A stretch of 54,098 nucleotides of DNA from Anaerolineae bacterium (lineage in GTDB: Bacteria > Chloroflexota > Anaerolineae > Aggregatilineales > Aggregatilineaceae): contig JAOSJP010000006.1 in NCBI GenBank assembly GCA_027494015.1, positions 1 through 54,098 of the forward strand. Reading direction: 5' to 3'. Each line of letters starts with the position of its first letter. The first letter of the stretch is position 1. Shown in pieces: positions 26,410-34,476 of this stretch. The notes under the pieces were generated by a model, which saw nothing but the letters and a program-made list of their open reading frames with translations, was not told where the DNA came from and ran no database searches. The translations under genes and the position numbers were made by a program.

Positions 26410-26607
26410 ATGGCAAAGTGTGAAGTATGTGGCAAAGGGCCGCAGTTCGGGCACAATGTCAGCCACTCGAACCGCAGGACCAGGCGGCAGTTCCGGCCAA
26501 ACATCCAGCGCGTGCAGGTGATGGAGAATGGCCGCCTGGTGAGCAAGTATGTGTGCGCCAGGTGCATTCGCACGATGGGCAAGGACGCCAAGGTTCGCAC
26601 GAAGTAG
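26410..26607 (+). CDS. rpmB: Ribosomal protein bL28
   Basis: 65-residue large-subunit protein. It starts [11 protein letters not shown], contains [13 protein letters not shown] (typical L28 core) and ends with [10 protein letters not shown]. The two CxxC pairs (Cys4/Cys7 and the C-terminal pair) make it the zinc-binding form, matching the zinc-type L32 in this window. GAGG lies seven bases before the ATG. It is monocistronic, with a strong terminator 32 bp downstream. Confidence 0.96.
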   Translation: MAKCEVCGKGPQFGHNVSHSNRRTRRQFRPNIQRVQVMENGRLVSKYVCARCIRTMGKDAKVRTK

Positions 26608-26638
26608 TTCTCGTTCGCTGCGCCGCGAGCGTCACCTG

Positions 26639-26661
26639 AAGCCAGCCTTTGCTGGCTTTTT
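26639..26661 (+). terminator. Rho-independent terminator of rpmB
   Basis: AAGCCAGC / GCTGGCTT stem with a four-base loop and a T run. It also separates rpmB from the convergent rpe gene, whose stop is 10 bp further on. Confidence 0.9.
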
Positions 26662-26670
26662 CGTTTGATC

Positions 26671-27342
26671 TCACCCGGCACTGGCTGCTGCCCGCAGACC
26701 CGCGATGGCCTCGCGGATGCCCTCGGCGGCCCCGAAGATGGAAGTCCCGGCGACGAGCACGTTCGCGCCGTGCGCCACGACGAGTGGCGCTGTCTGCTGG
26801 TCAATGCCGCCATCCACCTGTACATCTATCGAGCGGCCCAGTCCTGTGATCATGGCGCGAATCTGACGAATCTTGTGCAGCGTCAGCGGGATGAACTGCT
26901 GCCCGCCAAAGCCAGGATTCACGGTCATGACCAGAACCATGTCCACTTCTGGTAGAATCTCCCCGATCAGCACGGCGGGGGTATGCGGGTTGAGCACGAC
27001 CGCCGGTTTCGCGCCAAGCTCGCGGATCTGCTGCACGACGCGGTGCAGGTGTGGGCACGTCTCTACGTGAACAGAGATGCTGTCGGCTCCAGCCTCGATG
27101 AAAGCAGGGATGTGTCGTTCCGGCTCGACGATCATCAGGTGCACGTCCAGCGGGAGCGAAGTTGCGCGGCGGGCGGCAGCCACGACGAGCGGCCCCATGG
27201 TAATATTGGGCACGAAGCGTCCATCCATCACGTCCACGTGGATCGAGTCGGCACCGCCGGTCTGCGCCTCGGCAATCTGCTCGCCCAGGCACGTGAAGTC
27301 CGCCGCCAGGATGGACGGCGCGATACGTACAGGTTCTGGCAC
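26671..27342 (-). CDS. rpe: Ribulose-phosphate 3-epimerase
   Basis: Interconverts ribulose 5-phosphate and xylulose 5-phosphate in the pentose phosphate pathway. A 223-residue TIM barrel with APSILAADF at the N-terminus, the metal-binding HVDVMDGRFVPN and DVHLMI, MTVNPGFGGQQF, and the phosphate-binding VDGGI and GTSIFGA segments. GTG start with AAGGAGA five bases upstream. It is divergent from ftsK, convergent with rpmB, and stands alone. Confidence 0.95.
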   Translation of the reverse strand: MPEPVRIAPSILAADFTCLGEQIAEAQTGGADSIHVDVMDGRFVPNITMGPLVVAAARRATSLPLDVHLMIVEPERHIPAFIEAGADSISVHVETCPHLHRVVQQIRELGAKPAVVLNPHTPAVLIGEILPEVDMVLVMTVNPGFGGQQFIPLTLHKIRQIRAMITGLGRSIDVQVDGGIDQQTAPLVVAHGANVLVAGTSIFGAAEGIREAIAGLRAAASAG

Positions 27343-27435
27343 GAAGGTCTCCTTGCAGCGTGTGCGCCGGGTATCTTAACCGAAGTGGCACGCAAAAACC
27401 AGTGCGCGGTTGGCGGCGCGCGCCAACGCCACTCT

Positions 27436-27464
27436 TTGCAGAGCTAGAACACCAGTGCTAGAAT
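27436..27464 (+). promoter_or_regulatory. Candidate promoter of ftsK
   Basis: TTGCAG and TAGAAT with a 17-bp spacer, 74 bp upstream of the ftsK ATG and within the rpe-ftsK divergent region. Confidence 0.5.
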
Positions 27465-27538
27465 GAGGTGACAAAGCTGATGCGACAGGTTGCCGCGAGT
27501 GGGTATATCGGTGCTGGCAGGTGAGGGGAACGAGTCGG

Positions 27539-28446
27539 ATGGCAAGGCAGAAGACCGCCGCTGGCGGTCGTTCTACTTCTGAGCGGCGAGGCACGCCCGG
27601 CGACAAGAAGGCGGCCAGGCCCTCCCCGCAAGGACAGAAGCCGCGGCAGGGCAAGGGCCAGCCGGCCAAACCCCAGGGGAAACCGGCTGCCAAGACTTCG
27701 GCGCAGCGCCCGGCAGCCGGGCAGCCCCCGGCGCGCAAGAGCAAGCCGGCTGCGGCGGGTCGGGCGCGGGTGCGCCCCACCATTCAGAAGCGAGCCAGCT
27801 CGCTCCAACAGATGCGCCAGATCGTCGGCAGAGTCGCGGCCAGGGCGACCGACCGCGGCTTCTGGCAGGGCATGGGGCAGAAGCTGCCTCCCTGGGTTGA
27901 CGAGCTGGGCGCGCTGTTGTTGATCGTGTTGGGCGTTGTGACGCTCAACGCGCTGCTCAATACGTCCTCCGAGGCACCCCTGGCGATCACGCTCTCACGC
28001 ACTCTGCGCCAGCTCTCCGGCAACGCCGCCTATGTCATTGCCCTGGGGCTGATGCTGGCTGGCATCACCGTGCTGATGCCCAAGTTTGGTCGCACCATCA
28101 GTGTGGGGTGGGGGCGCATCCTGGCTTTCGAGATGGGGTTCGCGGCGCTGGCGGCTCTGCTACATCTGCTGGCGAACGACCCGGAGCCGCGCGTGCTGGC
28201 CAGCGAAGGCGAGGGCGGCGGGTATCTGGGCTGGCTGCTCACGGAACTGCTGGGGCTGACGGGCTTGGGCCGCGTGCTGCTGGAAGCTCTCTTCATTGCC
28301 ATTCTGATCGTCAGCGCGATCCTCCTGCTGCGGCTGCGGGTGCAGCATGTGCTGCTGGCGGTGCAGTGGGTTCGCGCGCTGCTTGAGCGCGGCCTGAACC
28401 GCCTGGGCGATCCGGGCGGACGCGCAAGCAGCCCTGATGCCCCCCC
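27539..28446 (+). CDS. ftsK: Frameshifted ftsK, 5' part: membrane domain
   Basis: N-terminal part of an FtsK/SpoIIIE DNA translocase. A basic, Lys/Pro/Gln-rich cytosolic start (about 1-90) is followed by four hydrophobic segments, for example GALLLIVLGVVTLNALL and AYVIALGLMLAGITVLM, that place it in the division-site membrane. The frame then runs on to 28759 as an arginine-rich stretch without similarity to anything. A single base added to the C7 run at 28440-28446 would instead join it to the motor frame, giving a 913-residue FtsK. The ATG at 27539 has GAGGGG ten bases upstream. Confidence 0.82.
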
Positions 28447-28497
28447 GCTGACAGGACCGAGTTTCCGCTGCGCGCCGATGCCGGTGACTCTGGCGCA

Positions 28498-30279
28498 GTG
28501 GAAGGTGACCCCGCACCCCCGCGAGGCAGAGCGGATCGCCCGGCGAAGACGGAGCGGCAGGAGATCGCCACGCAGACGCGCGATAAGCTCGGCGCGGCGA
28601 ATGGGCGCAGCCTGGTATCGCCGGGCGGGCCGGGAGAGCGCGAGTCGGTTGTCCCGCGCGAGCTACCGCCCAACAACGGCGTGCGCGGGCGCATCCGCCG
28701 GGCGTCGCCCGATCCGGAGGGCGGGCGCACCTTCACGGTGGACGACTTCCGCGAAGTGAAGAAGGTCGGCAAGCGCGAAGCGAACCTGCCGCCGCTGGAC
28801 CTGCTGAGCGACCTGGAACTGAACATCCCCACTGCTGAGGAGATCAACACCAACGCGCGCATCATCCGTCACACGCTGCTCGAGTTCGACGTGGAGACGG
28901 AGGTGATTGACGTGAAGGTGGGGCCAACGGTTACGCAGTACGCTGTGTCGCCGCTCACCGAGCAACTGACCGAGGACGGCGAGCGAGTCGTCAATCGCGT
29001 GCGGGTCAGCGAGATCACCAACCTGAACGGCGACCTGGCGCTGGCGCTCTCCGCCAGGCGGCTGCGCATCCAGGCACCGGTGCCCGGCGAGTCGTATGTC
29101 GGCGTGGAAGTGCCGAACCGCCAGCCCAGCACGGTCGCCCTGCGCCCGGTGTTGGAGTCCGAGGCGTTCTACAAGGTTCGCCACCGCCCCCTGGCGCTGC
29201 CCCTGGGACGCGACACTTCCGGCGTGGCGTTCGTCGCTGACCTGGGGATGATGCCGCACCTGCTCATCGCCGGGACGACCGGTTCGGGCAAGTCCATCAT
29301 GCTGGCGGCGATGACGACGGCGCTGGTGATGAATAACACGCCGGATCGCGTGCGGCTGGTGCTGCTCGACCCCAAGATGGTCGAGCTAAGCCGCTTCAAT
29401 GGTCTGCCGCACCTGTTGGGGCCAGTGGAGACGGAGCTGGATCGCATCATCGGCGTGCTGCGCTGGGCCACCCGCGAGATGGATCGGCGTTATCGCCTGC
29501 TGGAGCAGGAAGCGGCGCGCAACATTCACGTCTACAACGCGGGGCTTGGCCGCAAGCGGGCCGGAGAGGCCCTGCCGTACATCGTGATCATTATTGACGA
29601 GATTGGCGACCTGATGATGCAGCGTCCCGACGAGACCGAGCGAGCGCTGACCCGCCTGGCGCAGATGGCGCGGGCGGTGGGGATGCACCTGATGGTCGCC
29701 ACGCAGCGGCCCAGCGTGGATGTGATCACCGGGCTGATCAAGGCCAACTTCCCGGCGCGCATCTCGTTCGCCGTCGCGTCGGGGGTTGACTCGCGGGTGA
29801 TCCTGGACACGTCCGGGGCCGAGACGCTCATGGGCCGGGGCGATATGCTGTTCCTTGCGCCGGACGCTGCCGGGCCGCAGCGCATCCAGGGCTGTTATGT
29901 TTCCGATGAGGAAGCGAGCGCGGTGGTGGAGTACTGGAAACGGTGGCACGCAGAGCAAATCGCGGCGGGCGCGCTGGAGCCAATCACCATTGGCCCCTGG
30001 GAGCGCGGCATGACCCGCCGTGAGGTGCTGGCCGAAACGGACCCCATGCTGGAAGAGGCCATCGCGCTGGTCATTGAGGAGGGGGAGGCTTCGGCTTCGC
30101 TCATTCAGCGGCGGCTTGGGCTTGGCTACCCGCGCGCGGCGCGCATTGTGGACTTGCTGCACGAGCTGGGTATTGTCGGCGAGCCGAAGCCGGGCGGGCG
30201 CACGCGCGACGTGCTGGTCAAGCCGGGCACAGACCCGTTCGAGGGGCTGGTGGACAAGCGGCTGAAGGATCGCGAGTGA
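28498..30279 (+). CDS. ftsK: Frameshifted ftsK, 3' part: motor and winged-helix domains
   Basis: C-terminal part of FtsK/SpoIIIE, which pumps chromosomal DNA through the division septum. The motor has Walker A GTTGSGKSIMLAAM and Walker B YIVIIIDEIGDLMM, followed by VATQRPSVDVITGLIKANFP, a family hallmark. The last 70 residues form the winged-helix gamma domain (SLIQRRLGLGYPRAARIVD). The homologous frame actually extends back to 28447, just after a C7 homopolymer. The GTG at 28498 is only the first start codon in this frame and has no good Shine-Dalgarno, so independent translation is doubtful. Confidence 0.9.
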   Translation: MEGDPAPPRGRADRPAKTERQEIATQTRDKLGAANGRSLVSPGGPGERESVVPRELPPNNGVRGRIRRASPDPEGGRTFTVDDFREVKKVGKREANLPPLDLLSDLELNIPTAEEINTNARIIRHTLLEFDVETEVIDVKVGPTVTQYAVSPLTEQLTEDGERVVNRVRVSEITNLNGDLALALSARRLRIQAPVPGESYVGVEVPNRQPSTVALRPVLESEAFYKVRHRPLALPLGRDTSGVAFVADLGMMPHLLIAGTTGSGKSIMLAAMTTALVMNNTPDRVRLVLLDPKMVELSRFNGLPHLLGPVETELDRIIGVLRWATREMDRRYRLLEQEAARNIHVYNAGLGRKRAGEALPYIVIIIDEIGDLMMQRPDETERALTRLAQMARAVGMHLMVATQRPSVDVITGLIKANFPARISFAVASGVDSRVILDTSGAETLMGRGDMLFLAPDAAGPQRIQGCYVSDEEASAVVEYWKRWHAEQIAAGALEPITIGPWERGMTRREVLAETDPMLEEAIALVIEEGEASASLIQRRLGLGYPRAARIVDLLHELGIVGEPKPGGRTRDVLVKPGTDPFEGLVDKRLKDRE

Positions 30280-30310
30280 GTGTCGGCGGTGCGTGGGGAG
30301 CGCCGCCGTA

Positions 30311-30319
30311 TGCTATAAT
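30311..30319 (+). promoter_or_regulatory. Extended -10 promoter of the response regulator gene
   Basis: TGCTATAAT, a perfect -10 with the TG extension and no clear -35, 65 bp before the ATG at 30384. Confidence 0.6.
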
Positions 30320-30383
30320 GGCGCACGTGCTGCGCGGACAGGACAGGCGCAGGGGGGAAAAGCAGCAGGCCAGAGGAGCCGAC

Positions 30384-30857
30384 ATGAGCGAGCGGCCCGA
30401 TTCTCGGGGAGAGGTCCCGCCGAAGGATATGACCGGCCAGGGCGAGGGCCGGCCACGTAGCATCGCCCAACCGATTGACCCAGGGCACCGGGTGCTGATT
30501 GTCGAGGATGATCTGGAACTGGGCGCCATCCTGCGAACAATTCTGGGGCGAATGGGGTTCGAAGCATGGCACGCAGCAGACGGCCACCACGCGCTGGAAC
30601 TGTATGCCAGCGAGAAGCCCGACCTGGTGCTGCTGGACATCGCGCTGCCCGATATCACCGGCTGGCGATTGCTGGAAGAGATGCGCGAACGGCCTCATGG
30701 CGGGGCGCATCCGGCCTTTCTGGTTATCACGGCGTATGGCGACCCGGCCAACCGGCTGATGGGCAAGCTCCAGGGCGTGCAGGGCTACCTGATGAAGCCG
30801 TTCAAGGTGGAAGAGATCGGGCGGGCTGTGTTGAACGCCCTGCAGCTTCATGCATGA
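30384..30857 (+). CDS. Single-domain response regulator
   Basis: 157 residues: about 35 poorly conserved residues, then one receiver domain. The acidic pocket is VEDD, the phospho-acceptor is Asp85 in VLLDIALPD, the switch Thr is in VITAYG, and the conserved Lys is in LMKPFK. There is no output domain, so it should act through protein contacts, as CheY- or Spo0F-type regulators do. No histidine kinase is in the window. GAGGAG lies five bases before the chosen ATG; the frame is open upstream but overlaps the promoter. The stop overlaps the start of the TPR gene by eight bases. Confidence 0.9.
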   Translation: MSERPDSRGEVPPKDMTGQGEGRPRSIAQPIDPGHRVLIVEDDLELGAILRTILGRMGFEAWHAADGHHALELYASEKPDLVLLDIALPDITGWRLLEEMRERPHGGAHPAFLVITAYGDPANRLMGKLQGVQGYLMKPFKVEEIGRAVLNALQLHA

Positions 30858-32100
30858 CGAGCATCGCTTGTTGGCCTGTGCAACTCACCAGCGCAGCTTT
30901 GGGCGACGACGCGCGCGCTGGTTCCTTTTGCGCTGGCGGCTGCCCGCGCTGCTGCTGGGGTTGCTGGGGGGCGTAGCCAGCAGCCGCCCTGCCCCTTCCT
31001 GGTCGCTCGCCGCAGCGGTCACTTCCAGCCCCCTTCCCGCGCCAGCAATTCAGTCAACTCCGACGTCTGATGAAATTCCCAGCTTGCATGATCTGGCCAC
31101 CGCGCAGATCGCCGCGCATGAATGGGACGCTGCCGGGCGCACGCTGCGCGCGCTGCTGGCGGCTTCGCCCGACGACGCTGTCGCGCACTTGCGCCTGGGG
31201 ATGCTGCTGGCGCCGGTCGAACCTGAGGCGGCGGCGCTACACCTGCTGCGGGCGGAGACTGACCCCGCGCTGGCCGGGCAGGCGCGGCGCGTGCTCGACG
31301 CGCTGCCGGACGGATCGCGCAGGCGGGCGGAGTCGCTGACGGGACTGGGGATCGCATTGGGCGGGGCGGGGGAGTGGGCGCTGGCGCAGCGCGCGCTGGA
31401 ACTCGCCCTGGAGTCGAGCGCGGCCAATCCAGTGGCGCTGGCCTACCTGGGATACGCGCTCGATCAGCAGGGGATGGACGGGCTGCCCAGCCTCGAACGC
31501 GCGCGGGCGATGGCGCCGACCGACCCGCAGGTGAATTACCTGCTCGGCCTGCATTGGCGGCTGGCCGGCGACTATGAGGCGGCCCATGCCGCCTTTCTGC
31601 GCGCGTACTGGGCTGCGCCGGACAACCCTGCGCTGGCGGCGGAACTCGGCCTGACGCTGCGCGAGTGGGGCGACCTGGCGCAGGCCGAAGCGTGGCTGCG
31701 CATTGCCGTCGCTTTGGAACCTGAGCAAGCTCAATGGATCGAGTCGCTGGCGGCATTCTATGCGGAGACCGGGTTTGGGTTGGAGGGCGAGGGGCTGACG
31801 TTTCTGAAAGCTGCCTGCGAGCGCGCGCCGGACAATGCCTCCCTGCGGGCCAGCCTGGGGTGGGCGCTCTATCACCTCGGCCAGACGGAGCGCGCGCACG
31901 AGGAGCTGAGCGCCGCGGTCGCGCTGGCTCCCGCCGACGTGCGCAGCCGCTACTACTTCGGGATGGTGCTGGAGAGGCTGGGAGACAGTGAAGGCGCGCT
32001 CGGCGCGTATGAGTTCGTAGCCGAGCACGCGCCGCCGGAGTCGCTCTACGCGGTCCTGGCGGCGCGCGGGCTTGTCCGGCTTGGCGCGCCGGGGCAGTGA
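30850..32100 (+). CDS. TPR-repeat protein with N-terminal signal or anchor
   Basis: 416 residues. A basic start is followed by a hydrophobic stretch (about 30-43, LPALLLGLLGGVA) that could be a signal peptide or anchor, then about eight to ten tetratricopeptide repeats, with recognisable cores such as LGYALDQQGMDG, LGLTLREWGDLAQAEAWL and LGWALYHLGQTERAHEEL. TPR arrays bind protein partners, so a scaffold in the cell envelope is likely. The overlap with the response regulator suggests translational coupling and a shared pathway. The exact function is unknown. Confidence 0.75.
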   Translation: MHDEHRLLACATHQRSFGRRRARWFLLRWRLPALLLGLLGGVASSRPAPSWSLAAAVTSSPLPAPAIQSTPTSDEIPSLHDLATAQIAAHEWDAAGRTLRALLAASPDDAVAHLRLGMLLAPVEPEAAALHLLRAETDPALAGQARRVLDALPDGSRRRAESLTGLGIALGGAGEWALAQRALELALESSAANPVALAYLGYALDQQGMDGLPSLERARAMAPTDPQVNYLLGLHWRLAGDYEAAHAAFLRAYWAAPDNPALAAELGLTLREWGDLAQAEAWLRIAVALEPEQAQWIESLAAFYAETGFGLEGEGLTFLKAACERAPDNASLRASLGWALYHLGQTERAHEELSAAVALAPADVRSRYYFGMVLERLGDSEGALGAYEFVAEHAPPESLYAVLAARGLVRLGAPGQ

Positions 32101-32160
32101 GTCCGGCTCAAGTGCGGTGGCGGGAGAGAACGATAATATTCGCGGAACGCCTGATAACTC

Positions 32161-32272
32161 GATGCTGTTGGCGAATCAAGCACGCGCTGGTTTCGTAGGG
32201 GTGCTGCTCTGTGCGCACCCGTAGGGGCGTATTGCTATACGCCCCTACGAAAGGCATTTCGCCAACAGCATC
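32161..32272. mobile_element. MITE-like element with 15-bp inverted ends and 5-bp target duplication
   Basis: A 112-bp non-coding element. Its ends are perfect 15-bp inverted repeats (GATGCTGTTGGCGAA at 32161-32175 and its complement at 32258-32272). AACTC occurs on both sides (32156-32160 and 32273-32277), as expected of a target-site duplication. The interior contains a 12-bp inverted repeat (CGTAGGGGCGTA / TACGCCCCTACG) and a further TTTCGTAGGGG / CCCCTACGAAA pair. It carries no transposase, so it would move in trans. It is a different family from the three 210-bp repeats. Confidence 0.8.
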
Positions 32273-32305
32273 AACTCGTTCGTAAACCCCCGCGCCGGTC
32301 AATCC

Positions 32306-32333
32306 TCGACAGCCGTCCGCTGTATGCTACAAT
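32306..32333 (+). promoter_or_regulatory. Promoter of the 32341 gene, apparently leaderless
   Basis: TCGACA and TACAAT (with TG extension) separated by 16 bp. The -10 ends seven bases before the GTG at 32341. Confidence 0.6.
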
Positions 32334-32340
32334 CCGGCCT

Positions 32341-33096
32341 GTGATGAAGCACACGAGTTTCCGGGCAGGCGAGAGTGCCTGGCCACGGCAGGCCGCGCGC
32401 GCGGTGATCCTGGTTGGGGTCATGCTGATCGCGGGTGCGGCGCTGACGGCTCAGCGCGCCAGCGGTGCCGGGACTCCTGGGGGAGTTGCGGCGAGCACGC
32501 CCACGCCGCCCGCGACGGGGGTTGTGCTCTTCGCCGACGACTTCGCCACCTTCAGCGGACGCTGGCGCGAGAGCACTTCGGCCAAAGCGGTGGTCGCTTA
32601 CCGCGATCAGGCGTTGCGCCTTCGCGTGGTGTCGCCGGGGGTGGCGGCCTGGTCGGTGCCCGATTTCCATATGCCGCCGGGCGAATTCCGCGTGGAGGGG
32701 GCGATCCGTTTTCACGCGGGCGGCGACGATGCGCTGTTCGGCTTTGCGCTGGACTACGCCGCCGATGATCGTTTCCTGGCCGTGCTGATCAGCCGGGGCG
32801 GCGATCTGCGGGCGCTGCGCCGCGAAGGGGACGGCTGGCTCGACGTGCCGCTGGACGAATCTGCGCCGGACGCGGGTGGCAGGCTCCCGGCGATGGTGAC
32901 GGTGCGCGCCGACGTGCGCCGCGATGCGCTGACTATCTATGTGGACGAGACCCTGAGAGGGACCGTATCACTGAAGCAAGCGCTGGCCGGCGATATATTC
33001 GGCGTCATTGCGAAGGCGGGGCGCGGCTATGTGGATGTGTCGTTCGACGACATCACCGTGACCGCGCTGACTTCCGCAGAGGAACAGACACCTTGA
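32341..33096 (+). CDS. Exported protein with a concanavalin/LamG-like domain
   Basis: 251 residues with a signal peptide or anchor (about 18-38, VILVGVMLIAGAALTA) and a Thr/Pro linker, then a beta-rich domain (about 60-245) that begins LFADDFATFSGRW. This is the layout of laminin-G or DUF1080-like folds, which often bind carbohydrate or other surface ligands. No catalytic motif is visible. The start is GTG 32341 or ATG 32344; neither has a Shine-Dalgarno and both lie almost at the predicted transcript start. It overlaps the next gene, whose product carries a similar domain, so the pair may act together. Function unknown. Confidence 0.65.
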   Translation: MMKHTSFRAGESAWPRQAARAVILVGVMLIAGAALTAQRASGAGTPGGVAASTPTPPATGVVLFADDFATFSGRWRESTSAKAVVAYRDQALRLRVVSPGVAAWSVPDFHMPPGEFRVEGAIRFHAGGDDALFGFALDYAADDRFLAVLISRGGDLRALRREGDGWLDVPLDESAPDAGGRLPAMVTVRADVRRDALTIYVDETLRGTVSLKQALAGDIFGVIAKAGRGYVDVSFDDITVTALTSAEEQTP

Positions 33097-34469
33097 TCGA
33101 GCAGATTGAGCCGTTCCACCGTGTGTCAGAGTCCGGGCGCTCGCCGCGATGGATCGGTTGGACGGTGCGGGCGATGCGCGCCCATTTCGCGATAGTCGGG
33201 ATCGCGCTGCTGATTGGCGCGCTGGCGATTCTGGCGTATCTGTTCGCTCTGGAATTCGAGCGCGTGACGATCACGCGCGGCCTGCGCATCACACGCTCTG
33301 GCAGCATCTACGAGCAGGATATCCAGGTGCAGATGGCGGGCGCGGTGTTGCTGGCGCTGGCGAGCGCGCTGGAGTTGCGGGCGGCGGGCGCATTAGGCGG
33401 GCGGAGACGGGGAGCGCCCGCAGCGGCGCGGCTGGCGGCGACACTCCTGCTGCTCAGCCTGCCCGCAGGCGTCTTCGCCTGGTGGCAGGCGGGTCGCGAG
33501 GTCGGATCGGGGGTGGTTGGCCAATTGCTGAGCAACCTGAGCCTGGGAGTGCGCCTGATGGCGGTTGTTCTCGCCGCCCAGGGGCTGCTGGCCGCGTGGT
33601 ACTGGCTGGCGACCACGCGCCCGGCCTTCCGGCGATTGTTCGAGGCGCGTGACCGGAGCGCGGCTGTGATGCTGCGCCGCCTGGGGGGGACGGTGATCGG
33701 CCTGGCGCTGATCGCCGCGCTGGCGCTGGGGCTGGGGCTGGCCGTGGCGACCGACTGGCTCTACGAGTTGCCGGTGCCGCGCCCGGAGCCGGGCGAGCTG
33801 CTGTACGCAACCTCGTTCGATGCGTTCAACGACGAATGGGATCTCTACCCAGGGCGGGACTCGGTGCAGGTCGAGGCGCAGGAAGGCGGCCAGGGGGGTG
33901 GCGCACCGGACATGGCGCTGGTCATTCGCTATGGCTCTGGCGCGGCGGAGCAGGTGGTCTGGTCTGCGCTTGACCGCACGTTTGGGGATTTCGACCTGCG
34001 CGTGACGGCTCACCTGCTGGATGGCCCCATTGACCAGAATCAGTACTGCGCGGCTTTTCGCTACCGCGACGAGCGCAACTTCTACCTCTTCTGCATCACC
34101 GCCGATGGCTATTACTCGCTGGCGAAGGTGCGGGGCGGGGTGCAGGAGCGGATCAGCGACTGGGGCATGACCGACGCGATCCGTCTCGGCGCCGCGCCCA
34201 ATGAGTTGCGCGTGATTGGACGGGAGGATGAGTTCCGCTTCTTCGTCAACGGCGAGCCGATTATGCTGTGCCTGAAGGGCGAAAACCTCAACAGCATGTG
34301 GATCGGGCCGGGCGTGTGTGTGGATGGTGGCACGCTGACCGACGCGTACCGCGACGCGGCCTTTGCCCAGGGGCGCATCGCCCTGGCAGCGGGCACCATT
34401 GACGGCAGCGCGGTTACGGTCGCCTTCGACGACCTGCTGATCGTCGGGCCAGACCAGATGGTGGAGTGA
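33093..34469 (+). CDS. Multi-pass membrane protein with an extracytoplasmic LamG-like domain
   Basis: 458 residues. About five hydrophobic segments lie in the first 235 residues (for example IVGIALLIGALAILAYLFAL and VIGLALIAALALGLGLAV), then a beta-rich domain (about 240-455). The domain starts LLYATSFDAFNDEWDLY and contains YCAAFRYRDERNFYLFCI and EFRFFVNGEPI, closely resembling the plan of the preceding protein. TTG start overlapping the previous stop, with GAGGA nine bases upstream. No family I can name. A lectin-like or adhesive surface role is a guess from the fold only. Confidence 0.6.
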   Translation: MIEQIEPFHRVSESGRSPRWIGWTVRAMRAHFAIVGIALLIGALAILAYLFALEFERVTITRGLRITRSGSIYEQDIQVQMAGAVLLALASALELRAAGALGGRRRGAPAAARLAATLLLLSLPAGVFAWWQAGREVGSGVVGQLLSNLSLGVRLMAVVLAAQGLLAAWYWLATTRPAFRRLFEARDRSAAVMLRRLGGTVIGLALIAALALGLGLAVATDWLYELPVPRPEPGELLYATSFDAFNDEWDLYPGRDSVQVEAQEGGQGGGAPDMALVIRYGSGAAEQVVWSALDRTFGDFDLRVTAHLLDGPIDQNQYCAAFRYRDERNFYLFCITADGYYSLAKVRGGVQERISDWGMTDAIRLGAAPNELRVIGREDEFRFFVNGEPIMLCLKGENLNSMWIGPGVCVDGGTLTDAYRDAAFAQGRIALAAGTIDGSAVTVAFDDLLIVGPDQMVE

Positions 34470-34476
34470 GCGGGTG

